Part shown: positions 62,978 to 64,000 of the stretch, one piece after another | Numbering within the stretch: the stretch's first letter is position 1 | Layout of the letters: every line of letters starts with the position of its first letter | Assembly: GCA_948144175.1 (NCBI GenBank) | Contig: CANXME010002470.1 | Span: forward strand, 146,501-210,500 | Source of the DNA: Closterium sp. NIES-65 | Taxonomy: Eukaryota > Streptophyta > Zygnematophyceae > Desmidiales > Closteriaceae | Direction of reading: 5' to 3' | Length of the DNA stretch: 64,000 nucleotides | Notes under the pieces: model-generated | The model's database searches: none | Seen by the model: the letters and a program-made list of their open reading frames with translations, nothing else | What the model was told of the DNA's origin: nothing | Translations under genes and position numbers: made by a program

Positions 62978-64000
62978 TGTTGGGTGCAAATTCACATTGC
63001 ACGACATCCTGCCGTCTGTTTGTACGAGTATGCGTGTGCGAATGCATTTGCGTGTGAATGGTATGTTTGTGTGTTTGTTTGCTTTCGCAATTTTCGCTTG
63101 AAGCATTTGCAGGTACTCGCAAAATGTGCGCTTCGGCATAACATTGTACGCGCTATGAACAGTACAAGCAGAAAGGACGAGCTCGCAAAGGAACCCAAGA
63201 TGGAAGCTTTGCGGTTCAACTTACTTGATTGCGCAGATTCAGTTCTATCCAACTCGAAATTGTACTGTTTTGTTTGGTTGACTATAGTGTAGCAGGGCAG
63301 GCACTATAGGGGTACAATTTAGGTGAAGGTTGGATGTTGTTTGTCTGTATCTGCATGCTACAGGGCCAGGGGAAACCAGCGGAACCAGCATTTGGCTGGT
63401 TGGGCAAAGACAAAACAGGTTCTGTTTTTAGGACCTGAACCTGGTTGATGTTTTCCCAGGTTGGAAAAACAGAACCAGAGGTGTTCACCAACCTATCACC
63501 TGCTATTTTGTCCAGCCAGGTTGGTTCTGTTGCTTGGAATTATTTGGGATCATCCCTGGTTGTTCCCAGGTTGATTCCCAAGGTCCTTGCTAGCTAGAGC
63601 TATTTATTCCTTCTCTGTTTGTACCTAAAAATAGTGAAATTGATTCAAACGAATTCCTTCCTTGCTGGAATTTCTTTTCTACGCGGTGCGACGGCGGAAT
63701 GCTACCGAGTCAACACTAGTACGCTAGCACTCCAACGCTAGGCTAACGCTGTCCGAGCCATAACTTCGTAATGGCAGAACTTTTCGCGAGGCAACTTGGC
63801 TTATTTTAAAGCTCTTAGAGTGAGGTTCGATATAGGAAATTCTCAGCTTAATCCGATCGACGGTCTGCACGATACGCTGCGCGACGTTCAAGGTACTCTT
63901 GCTGTTTTGACTAAGTCCCTCTTGATCCCTCTCTCTACAAACTCGGACCCGAGGATAGGGGCTGGTCTTGTACCAGGCACCCAAGGACCCTTGGAGGTGA
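62978..64000 (+). repeat. Family A LTR L15, 3' LTR of A5 (cut by window end)
   Basis: The first 1023 bp of an LTR; only the last 70 or so bases are outside the window. It pairs with L14. The right target duplication and any further tandem copy cannot be seen. Confidence 0.93.

Noticed and set aside
1-64000. Host genes, tRNA or rRNA genes between the elements
   Set aside because: All unassigned gaps (48.9-49.25, 50.08-50.17, 46.1-46.4 kb) are short and lack recognisable domains, cloverleaf signals or rRNA motifs.

Overview
This window is a eukaryotic nuclear repeat block, most likely from the green plant lineage (streptophyte alga or seedless plant; species not determinable here). The evidence is wall-to-wall Ty1/copia and chromodomain Ty3 retrotransposons, primer-binding sites complementary to initiator tRNA-Met (TGGTATCAGAGC), and long TG...CA LTRs. 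I see no host protein gene, tRNA or rRNA; almost every open frame belongs to a retrotransposon or is antisense to one.

Four main element groups can be separated. Family A is a Ty1/copia element with LTRs of about 1.09 kb (TGTTGG...CCAACA) and an internal region of about 4.67 kb coding gag (CCHC), protease (DTG), integrase (HHCC, D,D35E), reverse transcriptase (YVDD) and RNase H in one frame. Six internal copies (here A0, A1, A2, A3, A3b, A4, A5, with A3/A3b in tandem) and 15 LTRs (L1-L15) are present, in both orientations. Family B is another copia element with a short LTR (about 130 bp), a GC-rich leader and a Gly-rich gag. Family C is a third copia family with 828-bp LTRs, present once and nearly intact. 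Ty3/chromovirus pieces occur at 9.7-11.2 kb and 55.6-56.8 kb.

Layout: 1-9683 is an array of A copies on the minus strand (A0, LTR, A1 interrupted by a solo LTR, LTR). 9684-11240 is a 5'-truncated Ty3 element, followed by a 36-bp satellite to 12582. From 12583 to about 46400 lies one family B element (B1, plus strand) blown apart by four family A insertions: a solo LTR at 16667, element A2 at 18933-32327 (itself carrying element C at 20133-26627), an A3/A3b tandem at 32544-43861, and a solo LTR at 44659. The same 36-bp satellite resumes at about 46405. Then come a GTCGAC-rich LTR-like repeat split by another solo LTR (47770-48862), a family B-related LTR on the minus strand, a 24-bp minisatellite, element A4 (50169-55513), a patchwork of copia and Ty3 scraps, and element A5 (57213 to the window end).

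Relative age follows from nesting: satellite, then B1, then the A insertions, then C inside A2. Five- base target duplications are readable for most insertions (GTATC, CTTCG, GACAT/GGCAT, ATTCC, ATCAT, GCTTG). A5, A3 and A3b have near-identical LTR pairs and long open frames, so they are recent; A5 is disabled only by three single-base insertions. The most interesting signals are rearrangements: LTR-sharing tandems, an LTR with an inverted core, a 28-nt template-switch insertion shared by two separate copies, and deletions at microhomologies.
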